A DNA stretch of 64,000 nt. Origin: Miscanthus floridulus (lineage: Eukaryota > Streptophyta > Magnoliopsida > Poales > Poaceae). Location: contig NC_089581.1 of NCBI RefSeq assembly GCF_019320115.1, positions 68,924,485 to 68,988,484 of the forward strand. Direction: 5' to 3'. This document shows positions 23,001 through 34,900 of this stretch, piece after piece; within the stretch, counting starts at the first letter, position 1; each line of letters opens with the position of its first letter. The position numbers and the translations under genes are program-made. Below the pieces are notes generated by a model. That model worked only from the letters and a program-made list of their open reading frames with translations. It searched no databases and had not been told where the DNA came from.

Positions 23001-24060
23001 GACAAAACTTTAACATCAGCTGACTTTGTTGTGAATGAAGCTGACAAATGTGTGTACTATCGGTATGGTAGGGGTGAAGGAGTCATTTTGTGCTTATATG
23101 TTGATGACATATTGATCTTTGGATCCAGCCTCAAAGTGATCGAGGAGGTAAAGGAATTTTTAACTAATAATTTTGAGATGAAAGATTTGGGAGAGGCTGA
23201 TGTTATTCTTAATATCAAGCTTCTAAGAAAAGGTGATGGTAGGGTAACTCTATTATAATCCCACTATGTGGAAAAGGTGCTGAGTCGCTTTGGGTTTAGT
23301 GACTATGCACCTGCTCCTACACCTTATGACCCTAGTGTGCTATTGAGAAAAAAACAGAGAATAGCAAGGGATCAGTTGAGATATTCCCAGATCATTGGTT
23401 CGCTTATGTATCTTGCTAGTGCAACAAGGCCTGACATCTCTTTTGTTGTGTGCAAGCTGAGCCGGTTTGTGTCAAACCCAGGAGATGATCACTAGCGCGC
23501 TCTTGAGAGAGTGATGCGCTATCTAAAAGGCACCATGAGCTATGGTATTTGTTATACCGGACATCCAAACATGTTGGAAGGCTATTGTGATGCCAACTGG
23601 ATCTCTGATGCTGATGAACTTTATACCACAAGTGGATATGTGTTTTCGCTTAAAGGTGGCGCTGTTTCCTAAAAGTCTTGCAAGCAGACTATCTTAACGA
23701 AGTCTACAATGGAAGCAGAACTCACGGCATTAGACACTGCTGGCTCTAAGGCCGAGTGGCTTCGTGATCTCCTTATGGATTTACCAGTTGTTGAAAAACC
23801 CATACTGGCTATCTCTGTGAACTACAATAACTAGACTGTGATTACAAAGGTTAACAGTTCTAAGGACAACATGAAGTCCATAAGGCATGTTAAGAGACAA
23901 TTAAAATCTGTCAGAAAATTGAGAAACTCCGAAGTAATAGCGTTGGATTATGTTCACATGTCTAACAATCTGGCAAATTAGTTCACTAAGGGTCTATCAC
24001 GCAATGTGATAGAAAATGCATTGAGAGAGATGGGTTTGAGACCCACCTAAAATTTACTAT
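20099..24060 (+). pseudogene. Copia gag-pol, multiply interrupted
   Basis: Gag is readable from about 20130 (NNFDGKNFMIWCAKMVLWLT). A zinc-knuckle region near 20860-20900 (CFVGGSDEHWASACP) lacks one Cys of the usual CX2CX4HX4C pattern. The protease region near 21030 reads WWMDNGANIHVCA, where D(T/S)G is expected. Integrase spans about 21420-22300 with the His/Cys finger and the D, D, E region (THSDLCE, LWSDRGEEY, ERKNRTL). Reverse transcriptase is at about 22600-23250 with YVDD at 23097-23108, and RNase H follows to about 24050. In-frame stops occur at 20633, 21089, 22298, 22606, 22926, 23256 and later, so no polyprotein can be made. Confidence 0.88.
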
Positions 24061-24589
24061 AGTGGTAACCTGTTCTATATGATCGGAGATCCTATGAAGT
24101 AGAATGGTGAAACAAGCTAGTAGTAAATTATGTGGAAAGATCCTTGGTAAGACTCATTTCTGATACATATCTTTTCTATCTGTAAGGCAGGTTGGTTTTT
24201 ACCTTAATGTGTTTCAAGTGGCTTGCTAAAGCAAAGATATTGTCCTACACAACATCTTTTGAGGAGCACACCTATATGAGTCAGGCTGCTGGTCACAATC
24301 TATGAGATTTGGGTGATCTCTAAATACTCATAAAAGGCACTAGAGTATGACTTATATGCTTCAAATAGAAGGGATGCCTTTTGCAGCCAAGTATCAGCTA
24401 AGAACTTTAGTGATATTCACCTCACACAAAACTAGCAATTTAAGGCCTAGTCTATTGCTCAGTTGTGACTGAGTGAAACTATTACTCTAGATGGATGTTC
24501 AACTTAACAGTCTCCATCGAAACACTGGTATATAAAAGAAATATGGTTTTGAGACTACTTTGTTACAAACCCTAGAGTTTGGTGGGGAT

Positions 24590-25621
24590 TGTTGGATATA
24601 ATATGGGCTTGGCCCATATAATATTTAATAAATCAAATAAAACGTTATGGTACGTAACATTAAGCGTTGTATGGTTTAATACCATATAGGATTTTGACTG
24701 AACGTTGACTCAACTTATATGGTTGAAAATTATTCATCTAAATTGAGAAGCTGAGAAAATAATAAAAACGTGCCACACGCGCGCACGTGCCACCACCGCC
24801 GCCGGCCAGGGCGGGCCATGGGCGCGGGTCGAGGCCGTGCCGTGGCGAGGCAGGCAGGCGGTGAACCGGCGTGGTCATTCTTTTGCCACTTAATCCACAT
24901 AATCACCGGAGTTACTCCCTTTGATGGTGGAAACGAACTGATTGCGTCAGTTACCGTCCTTTCTGCTTCCGTTTCTCCGTCTCCTAGGATTCTCCGCTGC
25001 CTCTCTCCCTTCCAGTCGCAGCCATATATCCGCAGCCCTCCGTTAGTCTAGATCTCAGTCCTCCACAACCGCTCCCGAGAGAAACCACATTTTAGCAGCC
25101 TTCTGGCTTCCCCATCCCGTACCCCTGCGCGCACGGCCTCCGGAACCCTTGTCCGCTTGAGAACCTTGCACGGGGTGTGTGGCGATTAGATTTTTGGGGA
25201 GCGATCCGCGACTGCTTGTCCACGACGTACTTCTTCTTCCTGGTGGTGAACGCTGTTGGATCCCGTCCTCTTCCTAGTGATTGCCTGTGGAACATCAAGG
25301 CATCTTCTTCCTAGTGATCCATTCGTGGGACTGCACTGCGAACATCGTCCTGCACCGACTGTGGTCCGCGACTTCGAGCAACGCACTATGTCGACTAGTG
25401 CGAATGGAGCCTCCGATGCCCTTGGCATGGTACCCTCCGCTGGGTACAGTTTAATCTTTCTGATTACTGTAATCTACGTTTTTAATATATTTATCTGTAT
25501 GCCATCTCTGCATGCTGTAGCATTCGTTAAAGATATACACATGCATATATATGCTGTTACAAATCTGCTGATGTTATTTTTCTAGATTAAACTAATAATA
25601 AAAATGCCTAAATTTGTAACA
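24590..25621 (+). repeat. Copia 3' LTR (1,032 bp)
   Basis: Same termini as the 5' LTR, directly after a polypurine tract at about 24576-24589. Its GC-rich part near 24780-24870 is somewhat longer than in the 5' copy. Confidence 0.88.
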
Positions 25622-25839
25622 GACCTCACCCAGGACCAGGAGTGCTGCCCCGTCGGCGCCGTGGCACCCCAGTGCGGCTGCGTAGCCGGGGGCGCGCAAG
25701 CGGCACTGTTCAAGGCCAAGTGCCCCGACACGAGGACAACCTCTACGGACGTCGAGGCAACGCGGCAGGAATGCATCGCGCCCGGCGAGCTCAAGGTCGT
25801 CTTCTGCCCGGCACGGGACTGCACGGGCAGTTGTAACTA

Positions 25840-27840
25840 GCTAGGCTGACCTCCTTGTCGCTCACTTGGCGTATAGAGGACGTGTTTTGCATATATGGAT
25901 CGGACGTGTTCACATCGTCCTGCACTGCTATGTCTGTGTACCAATTGGTGTGAGGAATAATAAAGAGTGCTTTATTTGTACCTGTCTCAGAAAGTGGATG
26001 GCATGTTGTCAACTTGTCATCAGTGGGTAGATAGAAGAATATCTCACGAGTTGCTACGGGAATGACGGGTGGTTTAGAATGAAATTAGACTATATTATTA
26101 CTTCTATTAAAGAATAAACTATTATAAATTAATACTAGTAGATTGTTTGGTATGTTAACGTGAACAGCAAAATACTTATGTGTCTTGTGGATAAGGACAT
26201 CAAATGTGCTGGGGGATTTTAATTATATGTGATACTGTGTATTACTGAGTTGACAGTTTATATGTTACGATACACTGCTAATAGGGTTTAGAATTATAAG
26301 AGATATAGATAGAAATTTAAGTTGTTTGCCTGGTCGTCTTTTTTGCTCCAGTGGCTCAGCGAGGGTCGAGGGAGCATCTGGCATTAAACAATTAGGCTTG
26401 GTGGGCTGTTTGTTGTAATGGGCCGATGCCGTCACACACTACGTGTGCTGTTTCTGTTTCTGCGTGGGCTGTTTGTTGTCTTTTCATGCCGGTAAACCAT
26501 ACTCTTAGCCGTTTGGATCCTTTTATTTGCATGAATTAAAATCTACTTAATAAATTAGGCTATTTAATTTGAAATTTGACATTCCATCTCTTTTCAAAAT
26601 TCATATATAAGCCTGCCTCAAATTCATAGGGTGAGAGATAAAAATTGATTCTATAAATCATTATTCTATGTTTCTACTTTGCAACTTATAACACGCTCTT
26701 CAACTCGCTACCCTACAGTAGAAATACAATATATAAGTATCTCTTTCGTATAGCTAATAATAATATACAAACATAATCTATATATACAACTATATTAGCT
26801 TAATTAATATGTGTCTAAATTATTATTATTAAAATAAATTTAATTCCAAGGATCTGAGCAGTAATCACCTCTTCACTCGTAGGCTTCTTCTATTTACCCA
26901 TACCGGTGCTTCAAAGGTCACAAACCACAAGATGAGAAACGCATACACCATATGTATGGCGTTAATGAGGACCCTACTGCATGACATTAGTGTGTGGTGA
27001 TGAATAATACTCCTGTAATGCAATGACATTAGCACACGGTACTACATGCATATGATCTTTAAGCTTCTACCCACTATAACTTAATTAGTAACCAATGTGC
27101 ATGAACATTAGTACATGGTGACTAATTAAGTAATATTAATAGGCACTATCACAAAGCAGCGCAAGACTCTTTCACACACATATTCATGCATGCATGCAAC
27201 ACATATTTATTTAGTATATGCGGTAGCAATTAACCTTTTGGGTCTTAATGCAAACACTAATTTTATTTGAAGAGAGAGGAGAGTGTATTTCAACCCATAA
27301 TTCTTATTCTTAAGTCTAGCAACCATCACAATAAGACATTTAATAATAATAATAATTTCCTTAATTTATGGGCCACATTATTTCAGTTAAAATAATTTAA
27401 CACGATGACCCATTGGAAAAATAGGAAGAAACCTATCCCATCACATTTTATGACCAAACTAAGCACGTGCTTAAATCTGAAAAAGGGTTCCAATCTATAT
27501 GAGTTAGAGCAACGTGTATCTAAGTATTGTACATTGTAAATTCCAAGATGAATTAGAAAGAATGAAACAATCACGGCGCTGTCCAATCCCAAGTATGAGT
27601 TAGAGCGTGCTTCTAGGCACAACATAGAGTTTGATCTTGAGTTTGATCCAAGATGAATTGGAACAGAGCACGTGATCGTTGAATAAATCTTGAGTCGCAA
27701 ATCGTCCAAATAACTATATAATAGTTGGTACACCCGTTGCAACGTTTGAGCATATTTGCTAGTTAAATAAAAATTATTAAATCAATCATTCGTAAAAAAA
27801 TTGTTAAATCAATACTGAAAGAAATGCTACCATTAAGACA
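25840..27840. other. AT-rich stretch with old MITE-like debris, no gene
   Basis: No coding frame with a domain. It includes MITE-like text at about 26505-26640 (GTTTGGATCC start, AT-rich), three loose copies of a motif like ATGACATTAG at 26980-27115, and a Helitron-like end at about 27730-27762. Confidence 0.4.
27728..27762 (+). mobile_element. Possible Helitron-like 3' end
   Basis: CACCCGTTGCAACG is followed by CATATTTGCTAGT, giving CTAG at 27759-27762 in a layout like the ends at 8961 and 13531. The stem is short and imperfect. Confidence 0.25.
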
Positions 27841-27845
27841 TTCGG

Positions 27846-29080
27846 AAGGCTAGACGTCTCGCTCCACTCACTGCCACATGCGCTGCTCGTCTAAAAAACA
27901 AAATCCCCTCCCGCACGCCTCGCTCCGCTCCGCTCTGCTCCTGTCGTTGCCTCTTCTACGCTCCTCATCCCCTGCCACAGCGCACCAACGTCCGGCGTCC
28001 TGCCCCATCGAGAACCCCCAACACGCGCAGATCTAGTAGCCCTCTCCTCCACCCCGGTGAGATCCATGGAGTAGGAGCGAGATCCACTTGCCTCCACTGA
28101 GATCCATGGAGGTGGCACGACGGTGTTGTAGAAGAGTGGGCGGCTCTTCTCTAGCTCGACGCGGTGCTATCCCCACCCCTGGCAGCGCCCTCTCTCACCC
28201 CGACGACCGAGCTCCCCCCACCACGGTGTTCATGGCGCTCCTTGCCCCCCCATCCCCCACCGTCGCCGCCAAGCCAAGGCCGGTATTGGTGGCGGTGGTG
28301 CTTGTGCGCCACCACTCACCGCCAGCTCCGACCCCAATGGCTGGAATCGACTGTCCTAGCCTTCTCTCCCCTATGTTGCAAGTGTATATTTCAGGTATTT
28401 CAATTGTTTCAAAGGTATGTTGCAGTTATTTCTTATGGACGTTGCAAAAGTAGATCGGGGGATGTTGCACATATTGCAAGTGTTTGAGAAGCATGTTGCA
28501 AGTGTTCGTTCAAAATGTTTCGTTTGTTTCCAGACATATGTTGTAATCGTTTTTTATCTGGATGTTGCTTGTGTTTTCACACATATGTCGCATCAGTATG
28601 TTTCAGCTGTTTCAGTCTTATGTTGCAGTAAGTGTTTTTCATGTTGTAATTGTTTTATCTAGTTGTTGCATATGTTTCACATACATGTTGCAAGCGTATG
28701 TCTCAAATGTTTTATCTGTTTCAAATGTATGTATTCGAGTGTTTCATGTTGCAAGTGTAGACCGCCAGTGTTGGTGGCTATGAGGGCGGGCAGGGCCAAG
28801 CCGCGGCCAACTGACACATGGAGGAGGCATAGACCGTCGGTAGTGGTGTGGGGAGAAGTTACAAGCCACACGGTGTTGTTGTGGAAGAGGCAGGGACGAG
28901 TCTTCCAGACTGCTTGGAAGAGACGGGCACCGCGCCAGTGTGAAAAGAGGCGGGGATGAGTTATCCGAGCAACATGGGCAGCGGATCTAAAATGGGCGGT
29001 TCGGATGCGAGCTCAAGAAACGGAGCTAGCGCGGGTAGCGTGCGAATTCGAGCGGACGGGGGGAGCAGCCAGACGTCCTA
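27846..29080 (+). mobile_element. TTGCAA-rich dispersed element, copy 1 (non-autonomous)
   Basis: A GC-rich 5' third is followed by imperfect repeats of about 45-50 bp built on ATGTTGCAAGTGTTTCA and CTGGATGTTGC (about 28375-28770), then another GC-rich end. The same design occurs in reverse at 40166-41100. Frames here such as MLQVYISGI derive from the repeats. Termini are uncertain, so the superfamily is left open. Confidence 0.5.
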
Positions 29081-29106
29081 GCGGTAGTGCTACCCAAATA
29101 AAAAGG

Positions 29107-29400
29107 CACTACCGGAGACGGCTTCTTTGCCGAGTGTTCCAGACTTTGCCGAGTGCCTTTTATTGGGCGCTCGACAAAGAGGCTATTTGCCGAGTGCCAG
29201 GGAGAAAGCACTCGGCAAATAGGTGGTTTGCCGAGTGCCGAGCACTCGGCAAACAATAACACTCGGCAAAGACCAGGTTTGCCGAGTGTCGGGCACTCGG
29301 CAAAGGGCCGCCGCTACTAATGGCCGGTAGTCGCCGTTAACCCTTTGCCAAGTGTCTTCTCTAGACACTCAGCAAAGCGATGATTTGCCGAGTGCAATTT
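29107..29400. repeat. CACTA left terminal and subterminal repeats (TTTGCCGAGTG)
   Basis: Alternating TTTGCCGAGTGTC and GGCACTCGGCAAA words spaced 20-45 bp apart, next to the terminal CACTA. These are the expected binding sites for the element's accessory protein. Confidence 0.85.
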
Positions 29401-29760
29401 TTTGACACACGGCAAACCATTTTTTTCACTTTTGACCTCTAAACTTTTTCTGCAGTCCTCATACAATACCTGGTACTCCATGTTCCAATGTGGCATATTT
29501 CTCGGACTTTTTCTATATTTCTTTAATTTATTTCATTTAATTGAATTTTCTTGGATAATTCAAATTATAACTGCTAGTCATTCGAATAATGAAAAAAATG
29601 AATGGAAAATGATATTCATGTTATTTAGTATAATGTGAGGCCGTATCCAGGAATGGACCACCAATTTCGAACATCTTGTTCACAAAACATGACCACGAAC
29701 TTGCGGTCGAGTTATTTTTAAATTCTATAAAAAGCAAACGAAATCTAAAAATCATGAAAG

Positions 29761-29989
29761 TAAATATTTCATAGTAGCCTCATTAGACCGTATATCTCTC
29801 TTGGTATATCCAGACAATAGGTAGGAACATAAACTGAAACATTCTAGAGCTACAAAGATAGTTATTAAATCGTTAGCACCAAATAAAATCATTCCCCCTA
29901 GAGTAGCTGTTAATACGAATAACAGGAACTCTGTTATAGCCATTTTTGTACATTCAATGTACTCTACGGATAGAGGAATACATAAAGTT
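29761..29989 (-). pseudogene. ndhB: Chloroplast ndhB fragment inserted in the nucleus (NUPT)
   Basis: The minus-strand frame reads [20 protein letters not shown], then [34 protein letters not shown] and [20 protein letters not shown]. This is a central membrane segment of plastid NADH dehydrogenase-like subunit 2, encoded by the plastid ndhB gene. A few replacements relative to the conserved plastid protein are visible (for example ALECF where APECF is usual). Only about 230 bp is present, without splice sites or ends, so it cannot function. It sits in one arm of a CACTA-internal foldback. Confidence 0.85.
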
Positions 29990-30120
29990 GAGAAGGTTTC
30001 GCGCAAGTTATCATGTACGATGCTTGCAAACCGAAGAATCTCTGAAGAAGTTTCATGAAACTTCTTCAGAGATTCTTCGGTTTGCAAGCTCGTACGTGAT
30101 AACTTGCGTGAAACCTTCTC
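29990..30120. repeat. Near-perfect 130-bp hairpin
   Basis: The two halves pair about the centre TTTCATGAAA at 30051-30060. The stem of about 60 bp has only a few mismatches (for example CATGTACG against CGTACGTG). A transcript would fold into a long, almost unbroken stem. Confidence 0.85.
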
Positions 30121-30834
30121 GAATTTTTATCAAAGCCTCCACAGATGATATCATGACATCTTGACAAGTTTCATGATTTTTGGACTTCGTTTGCTTTTTA
30201 TAGAATTTAAAAACAACTCGACCGCAAGTTCGTGGTCATGTTTTATGAACAAGATGTTCGAAATTGGTGGTCTGTTCCTGGATACAGCCTCACATTATAC
30301 TAAATAACATGAATATCATTTTTTATTCATTTTTTTCATTATTCGAATGACTAGTGGTTATAATTTGAATTATCCAAGAAAATTCAATTAAATGAAATAA
30401 ATTAAAGAAATATAGAAAGAGTCTGAGAAATGTGTCATATTGGAACATGGAGTACCAGATATTGTATGAGGACTGCAGAAAAAGTTTGGAGATCAAAAGT
30501 AAAAAAAAATATGGTTTGCCGAGGGTCTGTGTTTGGCGCTCGGCAAAGAGGAGGTTTGCCGAGTGCCAGGATGGCTGGCACTCGGCAAAAATTTTAAAAA
30601 AAATAAAAATACCCCTCTTTGTCGAGTGCAAGGCCGGATGGCACTCGGCAAAGAATTTTAAAAAAATAAAAAATACTTTGTCGAGTGCTAGATCAGGGGC
30701 ACTCGACAAAGGGGGGATTTAACCCTGGCGTCCCAGCAGGCCCACACACACCGCACACATGCACACACGCACGCTGACCGCGCCAGCGCCGCCCCTACCC
30801 CCGCCCGCGCCCACGCCGCCCCCAGCACCGTGCC

Positions 30835-30945
30835 ACCGGAGGAGGAGGAGAAAGAGAGGAGGAGGAGGAGGAGGAGAGGAGAGGAGAGGAGGAAGAAGGA
30901 GGAAGAAGGAGGAAGGAGGAAAAAGAAGGAGGAGGAGGAGGAGGC
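30835..30945 (+). repeat. GGA/GAA-rich simple repeat in the CACTA 5' region
   Basis: A purine run of GAG, GGA and GAAGGA triplets lies just upstream of the first transposase exons. A second triplet-rich stretch (GTA/GTAG) is at 31060-31140. Confidence 0.8.
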
Positions 30946-31039
30946 GCCCCGGCCGCCGTTGCCATGTTCCCGGTGCTTCCCCAGCCATCGCTGTGTCCAC
31001 CGGCGCCCTAGCACCTTCACCACCGCCACCCTATAGCGC

Positions 31040-31915
31040 CAACTAGGTATGACCTACCGTCATCGTCGTCGTAGTATTACTAGTAGTTGCGGTAGTAGTA
31101 GTGGTAGAGTAGCAGTGGTGGTAGTCGTAGGAGTCATAGGAGTGGTTGTGACGTTGTTATATATATGTGGTTGGATATAATCTTGTGCATGTCGACCATC
31201 GTACCATTCATATATATGTGCATGTCGGCCATCATGCCATTGGTTTTCTTGTAGGTTTTGGAAACCTCACCGTGCAGGGGAGGTGCTGCCGAAATTTTGT
31301 ATTGACAGTTTTATGTTTCTTTTTTTATAGAGAAGAGCCCGTCGGAGCAGAGCCGGAGTACCTCGGTGACCCCGATTGCCTTCCTCACCACTGTGGGTCT
31401 GCCTGCACCGCATCGCCTCGCCACTGCACCGACCCGCGATGGCCCCGCTAGCCTGACTCCATCGCCACCCAAGGTATAACCCCTCTTTCCATATCATGGT
31501 TGTAGATCATGTAACCTAGTTAGGCATCTCCCGTTCGAAGAGATATGGTTGGAAATATGTAGTTATTTCCATATCTAAAACCGTATCTATTTCGAATTGT
31601 CCACATTTTTTAGACAGCCCGTGGATGCGTAGGTGGGGTTAGTTTCCATGGTCTGCTCCAATCCGAGATAGAGTTTCGGCATCATCTCCCTGTTGTTCTC
31701 TAGATACACACTCTCCCTGACAGGACGTGTATTTGGAGAATAGCGGGGAGGTGCTGCCAAAATTCTATCTCGGATAGGAGTAGAGCATGGAAACTAACCT
31801 CATCTACAGATCCTCGCGTGGGATTAGGACCTATCCTCACCTATTAGATAGTAGGAACGTCATGTAGATGCAATTGATGTTTATATTACTCGCCGCTATA
31901 AATGTTAGAGGATAG
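31040..31915. other. CACTA 5' leader and introns before tnp2
   Basis: Non-coding transposon DNA. An exon-like GC-rich piece is at 31330-31470. The block at about 31670-31690 is largely repeated in inverse form at 31760-31800 (GAGATAGAGTTTCGGCA against CCAAAATTCTATCTC). Confidence 0.4.
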
Positions 31916-31929
31916 AGGACCGTGAGTGG

Positions 31930-34900
31930 ATGTACACGGGCCGCGCAAGTCAGGGTTAGGTCACCAATGAATGGATCGACAAGACTGATGCTTTCTTGGA
32001 ATGGGCATTTGGCGTGGCTGCTAAAGGAGCGAGTAAAATTTGTTGTCCCTATAGCAAATGTGCAAACAGGAAAAGACAAATGAAGAAGGTCATGGGAGAA
32101 CATCTTTGGAAGAATGGATTTACAGTAGACTATACTCGGTGGGTCTACCATGGTGAAGCCGGTCGTATGAGAGAGGTGGTGGTGAGACCATGTGTCGGTG
32201 TTTCGGACCGGCGGGCCCTCAACCAACTAGTAAATTTGTACTGCGTGTGCCCAATCCCGTATGGTGATGTAAAGAGACACAAGGTTTATACTGGTTCGGG
32301 CAATGGGTGCCCTACGTCCAGTCTGAGAGTTTGATCTTGTATTCCTTGCACCGAAATGCTTGTAGTAGGGGGTTACAAGCGGGGCGAGAGAGGGAGCTAG
32401 TCCTAGGTCTCTACGTGGGTTGCTTGAGACGTTGATCTCAAGCAGCGAGGAAGCTCGTGTGTTCGTTCATGTGTTTATGCGTGAGTTCGTCGCGTGGGCG
32501 TTGGCCTAATCGTAAACGTCTACCCCCAAGAAATGGCCCTGGTCCCTCCCTTTTATAGTTGAAGGGGGGGACATGGGTGATATATGCGCTAGCTATTTGG
32601 CGTCGTGCGAACGGAGGCGGCATGTCCGAGCCCTATAGCCTGTTACTGTGGCGGCGTGGTCGATGGAGTGGTCCCGTCCTTGAAGTACTGGGGCGACGTG
32701 CCGGTCACATCCGACCCTGTACGTCATGGGAGCTCTAGTGTTAGCTTGAAGCAGGGCATGGCGGTCGACACGTCGGTCACCATGTGTTGACTGCGTGAGA
32801 AGCCGAGACTCAGTTGGTGCCGAGGCCGAGCCATCGTGGGAGGCTTGGCGGGCGCAAATCTCGAGGTTGCCGAGACCCTAAAGTATATTGTCGAGGCTCG
32901 GGGGGAGCAGTTGGTCCCGTGCATTGATTCCGAGGCTATGGTGACCCGGACTTGACTCCCCACGCCGCGTTGTTCCTGGGGCAGGGGTTAGGTGGCGTAG
33001 TGTAGTGCGGGCACTGATCGTGGGCACAGCACCAGAGCATAGTGGCCGGTAACTCCTGCCCCATCCTGTCCTGGATGGTATGGCGTTGATGCGACCTCCC
33101 GTCTCGTCGGCCGCTCCGCAGTGTCGAGCCATCGTTCGGCTGATATCACGGGAGTGGTTGGCACAGTAATGGGATGTGACGCTTAGTCAGGGATACTGGT
33201 CAAGGCAGAAGCGACGGGTTGTTGCCGAGCCGGCCATGAGCGATATGGAGAATCGGCATCTCATCTGAGGCTTTACGCGCGGGGCCTTGGGCGAGACGGA
33301 GAATTGGTTCCCCGTTCGAGGCCTCCCGTGCGAGGCCTCGAGCGAGGCGGAGAGCCGGTGGGCTCAGACAAGGCCAGGGGTTAACCAACGGTTTGCCTTT
33401 TGGCTTTGTCTTAAACAGGGTCTAGGCGATATTTTTGGTATACGCTCAGGGTACCCCATTTTATGATACCCCACACCATGCGTCGAGGATTATGATGCTG
33501 ATGCCAGGGTAGCAGACATGTTAAATGACTATCATGAGGCACAGTTTGCTGAAGGACATACGAAGGAGGAGCCAGAGGCAACCGCAAAGGCGTTCAACGA
33601 CATGTTTGCCGCGGCATAGAAACCTCTTCACGGCCAGACAAAGGTTTCTCAACTAGATGCCATTGGACGCATAATGGTGTTAAAGTCCCAGTATAGCCTG
33701 AGTCGAGACGCCTTCGATGATATGTTGACAGTTATTGGCAGCTTGCTTCCGGAGGGTCACCTTCTGCCAAAGAGCATGCACGAGTCACAAAAACTCCTTC
33801 GTGCAGTTAAGATGCCGTATGAGCAGATACATGCTAGCCCGAAGGGGTGCGTCCTATTTAGGAAAGAATACGTGGAAGCAAAGTACTGTCCAAAGTATAA
33901 ATCCTCTAGGTTTCTAGAGGTAGATTCTGGTGATGGCCAGAAGAGGCAGCTTCACATTCCCATGACAATCCTACGGCACCTTCCGTTCATACCGAGGATC
34001 CAACAGCTATAAATGACCGAGGAATCCATGATACAGATGACATGGCACAAAAATGGCAAACGATACAATCCTAATAGGATGGTACATGCATCCGATGGTG
34101 AAGCATGGACCCACTTTGATGGCATTCATCATGAGAAAGCTAAAGAGGCTCGTAATATACGTGTTGCGCTGGCAACAGATGGGTTCAATCCTTATGAAAT
34201 GATGGCTGCCCCCATACACATGTTGGTCTGTGTTCATTATCCTCCTCAATCTTCCCCCCAGCGTATGCTTTCAACGACAAAACGTATTCTTGTCGTTGAT
34301 AATTCCTGGACATCCAGGGAATAATATGGGTGTGTTCATGGAGCCTATGATTGATGAATTGGTCCATGCTTGGGAGAAAGGGGTATGGACGTACGACCGA
34401 GCTACAAAGAAAAACTTCAAAATGCATGTTTGGTACCACTACTCCATGCATGACTTCCTAGCGTATGGGATATTATGCACCTAGTGTGTTCACAGGAAAT
34501 TCCCATGCCCAGTATGCAAGGAAGGTCTAAGGTTCATTTGGTTGCAGAAGGGTGACAAGTATTCATCATTCGACAAACATCAGCAATTCCTCCCTCTTGA
34601 CCATGCATTCAGACGAGACATCAAGAACTTTACGAAAGGTGTTGTAGTGACAGACCCTGCACCACCGATAATGACTGGTGCCATGGTTTGTGAACAGATA
34701 GATGGTCTCGTGGTCAATCCAGAAGGTGGTTTTGTGGGATATGGTGAGCAACATATGTGGACTTATAAGTCGGGCTTGACTCGGCTCCCCTATTTTGATG
34801 ACCATCTCCTTCCACACAACATTGATGTAATGCACATTGAAAAGAATGTCGCCGAGGCACTTTGGGCAACAATCTTGGGCTAGTTGAAATTCGACAGGAT

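Larger units (their letters stand above)
19116..25626 (+). mobile_element. Ty1/copia LTR retrotransposon, complete but decayed, 5-bp target duplication GACCT
   Basis: LTRs start TGTTGGATATAATATGG and end TAACA at 19121-20098 and 24590-25621. GACCT flanks the element at 19116-19120 and 25622-25626. A polypurine tract (GAGTTTGGTGGGGA) precedes the 3' LTR. The interior has the copia order gag, protease, integrase, reverse transcriptase, RNase H on the plus strand. The two LTRs differ at many sites, including a GC-rich portion of unequal length, so the insertion is not recent. Confidence 0.92.
18691..25836 (+). pseudogene. Thaumatin-like protein (PR-5 family) pseudogene, split by a copia element
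   Basis: The 5' part (18691-19120) begins with a hydrophobic signal peptide (about residues 1-26), then TLHNLYPYPVWPLITANTG, SGRVVTRTGC and CETGNAPPATVAQVSVGG, all thaumatin-family landmarks. The 3' part (25627-25836) resumes with TQDQECCPVGAVAPQCGC and ends GELKVVFCPARDCTGSCN before TAG. Thaumatin-like proteins are secreted, Cys-rich defence proteins. Three defects are visible: an in-frame TAA at 18931-18933; loss of the central segment, with a frame change, before QCPTLGC; and the copia insertion at 19121-25621. The GACCT duplication shows the two halves were contiguous. An AATAAA signal lies at about 25959. Confidence 0.8.
29400..30524. repeat. Inverted-repeat (foldback) region inside the CACTA left part
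   Basis: 29400-29760 is the reverse complement of about 30165-30524 (matched words CAGTCCTCATACAATA and TATTGTATGAGGACTG; GAATGACTAGT and its counterpart). The centre is a near-perfect hairpin at 29990-30120. The left arm alone carries a 230-bp insertion of chloroplast-like DNA and lacks the counterpart of 30121-30168. Confidence 0.85.

Noticed and set aside
29761..29989. Chloroplast contamination of the assembly
   Set aside because: The match is short and embedded in continuous transposon sequence in one arm of a foldback; contamination would not give these joints.
29752..30087. A functional ndhB gene
   Set aside because: Only a short internal piece without splice sites or ends, in a nuclear transposon; it is a plastid-derived insertion.
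30719..31046. Several Arg/Glu/Pro-rich frames on both strands
   Set aside because: Translation of a GGA/GAA simple repeat in the CACTA leader, with no domain.
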